Source: Hungateiclostridiaceae bacterium UBA3922
Lineage (GTDB): Bacteria; Bacillota; Clostridia; Acetivibrionales; DTU013
Reading direction: 5' to 3'
NCBI GenBank assembly: GCA_002386045.1
Contig: DGEQ01000153.1
Span: 1 to 7,377, forward strand
Length of the DNA stretch: 7,377 nt
Shown here: positions 5,763-7,377 of the stretch, one piece after another
Numbering within the stretch: position 1 is the stretch's first letter
How the letters are laid out: each line of letters starts with the position of its first letter
Translations under genes and position numbers: made by a program
The notes under the pieces: model-generated
Seen by the model: only the letters and a program-made list of their open reading frames with translations
The model's database searches: none
Told to the model about the DNA's origin: nothing

Positions 5763-6734
5763 TTACAGCGACAGTATCGTGCTCAGTTCCAGCATATCCC
5801 TGGGTATTTCCTTTCTGGTCTCCAGTGCCTCCTCAATATCGATGCCGACGACTTCGCCCTTCTGTACTGCTATGATCTGGTTGCAGATCCCGTTGGCCAG
5901 CAATTCCGTCGCCTTGGCGCCCATGATGCTTGCCATGACGCGGTCACGTACCGTGGGGGTCCCGCCGCGCTGTATGTGCCCAAGTATGGTGGCCCTTGTC
6001 TCGATCCCGGTGATCTCTTCTATTTTTTCCGCCAGGCTGACAGCTCCGCCGACTCCTTCGGCAATTATGACGATGTAATGTTTCTTGCCCCTGTTCCTGC
6101 CTTCAAGTATCGGCTTTATGATATCCTTGTTGAAATCGAAGGGCCTTTCCGGCAGTATGATCACTTCGGCGCCGCTGGCGATCCCGACGTTCAGGGCTAT
6201 ATATCCTGCATGCCTTCCCATGACTTCGAGGACGCTGCAGCGTTCGTGCGAATACGCCGTGTCCCTTATCTTGTCGAGGGCGTCCTGGACCGTATTGAGG
6301 CAGGTATCATAGCCTATTGTGTACTCGGAGCAGCCGATATCATTGTCTATGGTGCCGGGTATGCCCATCACCTTTAAACCGCGCCTTGCCAGGTCCCTGG
6401 CGCCCCTGAAGGAACCGTCCCCTCCTATCACCACGATCGCATCGAGCCCGAAGACCTGTGCCATCGAAATGGCTTTCTGCAAGCCTTCCTCGGTTTTGAA
6501 CGCCGGGCAGCGGACGGTTTTGAGGATGGTCCCGCCCCTGTGGATGATATCTGAAACACTCCTTAAGTCCATTTCGAATATTTCGCCGTTGAGAAGGCCG
6601 TTGTAACCCCTGTATATGCCCATCACCTTTAAACCGTGATAGATACCGGTCCTGACCACTGCTCTTATGGCGGCGTTCATGCCCGGTGCATCCCCGCCGC
6701 TCGTCAGCACGCCTATCGTTTTTATCCTGCTCAT
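5763..6734 (-). CDS. pfkA: ATP-dependent 6-phosphofructokinase
   Basis: Cytosolic glycolytic enzyme that phosphorylates fructose 6-phosphate to fructose 1,6-bisphosphate; family members are tetrameric and allosteric. The 323-residue protein has the usual bacterial length. Visible motifs are TSGGDAPGMN (11-20), GGDGS (104-108), PGTIDND (126-132) with catalytic Asp130, MGRHAGYIA (172-180) and the signature region around GHIQRGGTP (252-260) ending D264-R265. Gly at the GGDGS and PGTIDND positions points to ATP; pyrophosphate-dependent relatives have Asp and Lys there. The start ATG 6734 is preceded by AGGAGG 7 nt upstream (6742-6747). It is flanked by its own promoter and terminator, and is thus monocistronic despite lying downstream of a GH3 glucosidase. 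GLKVMGI occurs twice (34-40 and 119-125), encoded by identical codons. Confidence 0.98.
   Translation of the reverse strand: MSRIKTIGVLTSGGDAPGMNAAIRAVVRTGIYHGLKVMGIYRGYNGLLNGEIFEMDLRSVSDIIHRGGTILKTVRCPAFKTEEGLQKAISMAQVFGLDAIVVIGGDGSFRGARDLARRGLKVMGIPGTIDNDIGCSEYTIGYDTCLNTVQDALDKIRDTAYSHERCSVLEVMGRHAGYIALNVGIASGAEVIILPERPFDFNKDIIKPILEGRNRGKKHYIVIIAEGVGGAVSLAEKIEEITGIETRATILGHIQRGGTPTVRDRVMASIMGAKATELLANGICNQIIAVQKGEVVGIDIEEALETRKEIPRDMLELSTILSL
6360..6381 (-). repeat. 22-bp direct repeat in pfkA, copy 2 in reading order
   Basis: Identical over 22 bp to 6615-6636. It encodes residues 119-125 (GLKVMGI), just before the PGTIDND active-site motif. Both copies use TTA for Leu and ATA for Ile. Confidence 0.85.
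6615..6636 (-). repeat. 22-bp direct repeat in pfkA, copy 1 in reading order
   Basis: Identical over 22 bp to 6360-6381, 255 bp apart and in the same reading frame. It encodes residues 34-40 (GLKVMGI). Confidence 0.85.
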
Positions 6735-6818
6735 AGAACAACCTCCTGTGCAAACATCCCCATCCGACGATCCGGAACGATATATCGGAGGACGCTATAT
6801 TGGATCTAACCATGTCCG

Positions 6819-6836
6819 TGTATGTTTCTACATACA
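6819..6836. promoter_or_regulatory. Operator-like palindrome at the pfkA start of transcription
   Basis: TGTATGT (6819-6825) and ACATACA (6830-6836) form a perfect 7-bp inverted repeat with a 4-bp centre. The site begins at the last base of the predicted pfkA -10 box and covers the expected transcription start near 6829, a classical repressor position. It does not match the catabolite-response (cre) consensus. Confidence 0.55.
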
Positions 6837-6863
6837 GATTATCAGAATCAGGTGCCCTGTCAA
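6836..6863 (-). promoter_or_regulatory. Promoter of pfkA
   Basis: On the - strand, a perfect TTGACA (6863-6858) is followed after 16 nt by TAATCT (6841-6836). This hexamer keeps the key T, A and final T, and is preceded by TGA as an extended -10. The leader to the ATG is about 95 nt. Confidence 0.62.
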
Positions 6864-6877
6864 GTGAAAAAGGACAG

Positions 6878-6900
6878 AAAAAAGCCCGGATCTACCGGGC
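6878..6900 (-). terminator. Intrinsic terminator of the GH3 glucosidase gene
   Basis: On the - strand, GCCCGG and CCGGGC form a 6-bp stem with a 5-nt loop (6884-6900), followed by six T (6883-6878). It lies 15 nt after the stop codon of the glucosidase and isolates pfkA from it. Confidence 0.88.
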
Positions 6901-6915
6901 AGTCTGTACCATCCG

Positions 6916-7377
6916 TCATACAACAGTCAGGACAGCTTTCAGCAGGCTCTCAGGCCTGGAATCCGGACCGACGAGTATCTCGAACTCGCCCGGTTCCACC
7001 ACCTGGTTTTCATTTTCATCTACTATATAAAGCTCTCCGACCGGGAGCCGGATCTCCACCGTTTTGGTCTCCCCGCTCCTGATCTCCGTTTTCACGAAGC
7101 CCTTGAGTTGCCTTACGGGCGTGACCACGGAACTTACGACATCGTTCACATAGAGCTGTACGGTTTCCTTGCCGTCGTACGGACCATTATTGGTCACGTC
7201 GACGTAAACGGTGACTGTGTCATCGGCAGTGCAGGTGGTGTGCGACAGCCGCAGGTTGGAATATTCATAGCGGCTGAAGGAGAGCCCGTAGCCGAAGCTG
7301 TACAGGGGCCTTTCCGGCATATCCATGTAACGCCCGCCGTGCCAGCCGGGCAGCTGGTTGTAATATACCGGCAGCTG
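6916..7377 (-). CDS. GH3 beta-glucosidase, C-terminal part (5' truncated by window edge)
   Basis: The frame is open from the right edge to TGA at 6918-6916, giving 153 residues. It starts QLPVYYNQLPGWHGGRYMDM, followed by PLYSFGYGLSFSRYEYSNLRL, the hallmark end of the second catalytic domain of glycoside hydrolase family 3. A fibronectin type III-like domain then follows, with VDVTNNGPYDGKETVQLYVNDVVSSVVTPVRQLKGF, a SGETKTVEIRLP strand and VEPGEFEILVG. Such enzymes remove terminal beta-linked glucose or xylose from oligosaccharides. The nucleophile Asp lies outside the window, so substrate and localisation cannot be stated. An internal ATG at 7326 is not a start, since the conserved sequence continues upstream of it. 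Confidence 0.93.
   Translation of the reverse strand, partial: QLPVYYNQLPGWHGGRYMDMPERPLYSFGYGLSFSRYEYSNLRLSHTTCTADDTVTVYVDVTNNGPYDGKETVQLYVNDVVSSVVTPVRQLKGFVKTEIRSGETKTVEIRLPVGELYIVDENENQVVEPGEFEILVGPDSRPESLLKAVLTVV

Noticed and set aside
5718..6377. 219-codon frame antisense to pfkA
   Set aside because: It opposes a certain glycolytic gene and crosses its terminator; no ribosome binding site or domain is visible.

Overview
The window reads as chromosomal housekeeping and accessory DNA of an anaerobic, low-to-mid GC Gram-positive bacterium, most likely a member of the Clostridia (Bacillota). Reasons are the short PerR/Fur-type regulator placed directly in front of rubrerythrin, a Clostridia-style MATE transporter, a lipoprotein with an IseA-like domain, strong AGGAGG-type ribosome binding sites, sigma-A-like promoters, and frequent use of AGG and ATA codons in DNA of about half G+C. 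This taxonomic call is inference; no rRNA or tRNA is present.

Layout. (1) 1-126: C-terminal tail of a + strand HD-GYP-type phosphohydrolase or response regulator. It converges on (2) ppa, a complete family I inorganic pyrophosphatase on the - strand (162-698). (3) 699-964 is a divergent promoter region driving ppa to the left and a lipoprotein gene to the right (965-1693). (4) The lipoprotein gene ends in an intrinsic terminator whose hairpin also carries the -35 box of the next promoter. That promoter drives a PerR-like regulator (1784-2170) and, 64 nt further on, rubrerythrin (2235-2768), closed by a strong terminator. (5) A MATE multidrug/Na+ transporter (2963-4345) and a stand-alone PTS EIIC_2 (PfoR-like) membrane protein (4514-5617) follow on the + strand, each with its own promoter. 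The second has a leader that can fold into a long stem. (6) On the - strand lie pfkA (5763-6734) and, upstream of it, the C-terminal end of a GH3 beta-glucosidase running off the right edge (6916-7377). Each of these two has an intrinsic terminator.

How it fits together. The best functional pair is the peroxide-sensing repressor with rubrerythrin, an NADH-dependent peroxide scavenger of anaerobes. ppa and pfkA are core metabolism. The GH3 glucosidase and 6-phosphofructokinase are both carbohydrate catabolism but are separated by a terminator and a promoter. No prophage, CRISPR array, insertion sequence or defence system is visible. I found no undescribed multi-gene system. The items most worth a second look are non-coding: the structured leader of the EIIC_2 gene, a perfect 18-bp operator-like palindrome at the pfkA transcription start, the fused terminator/promoter with a 7-1-7 palindrome ahead of perR, and a 22-bp exact repeat inside pfkA.
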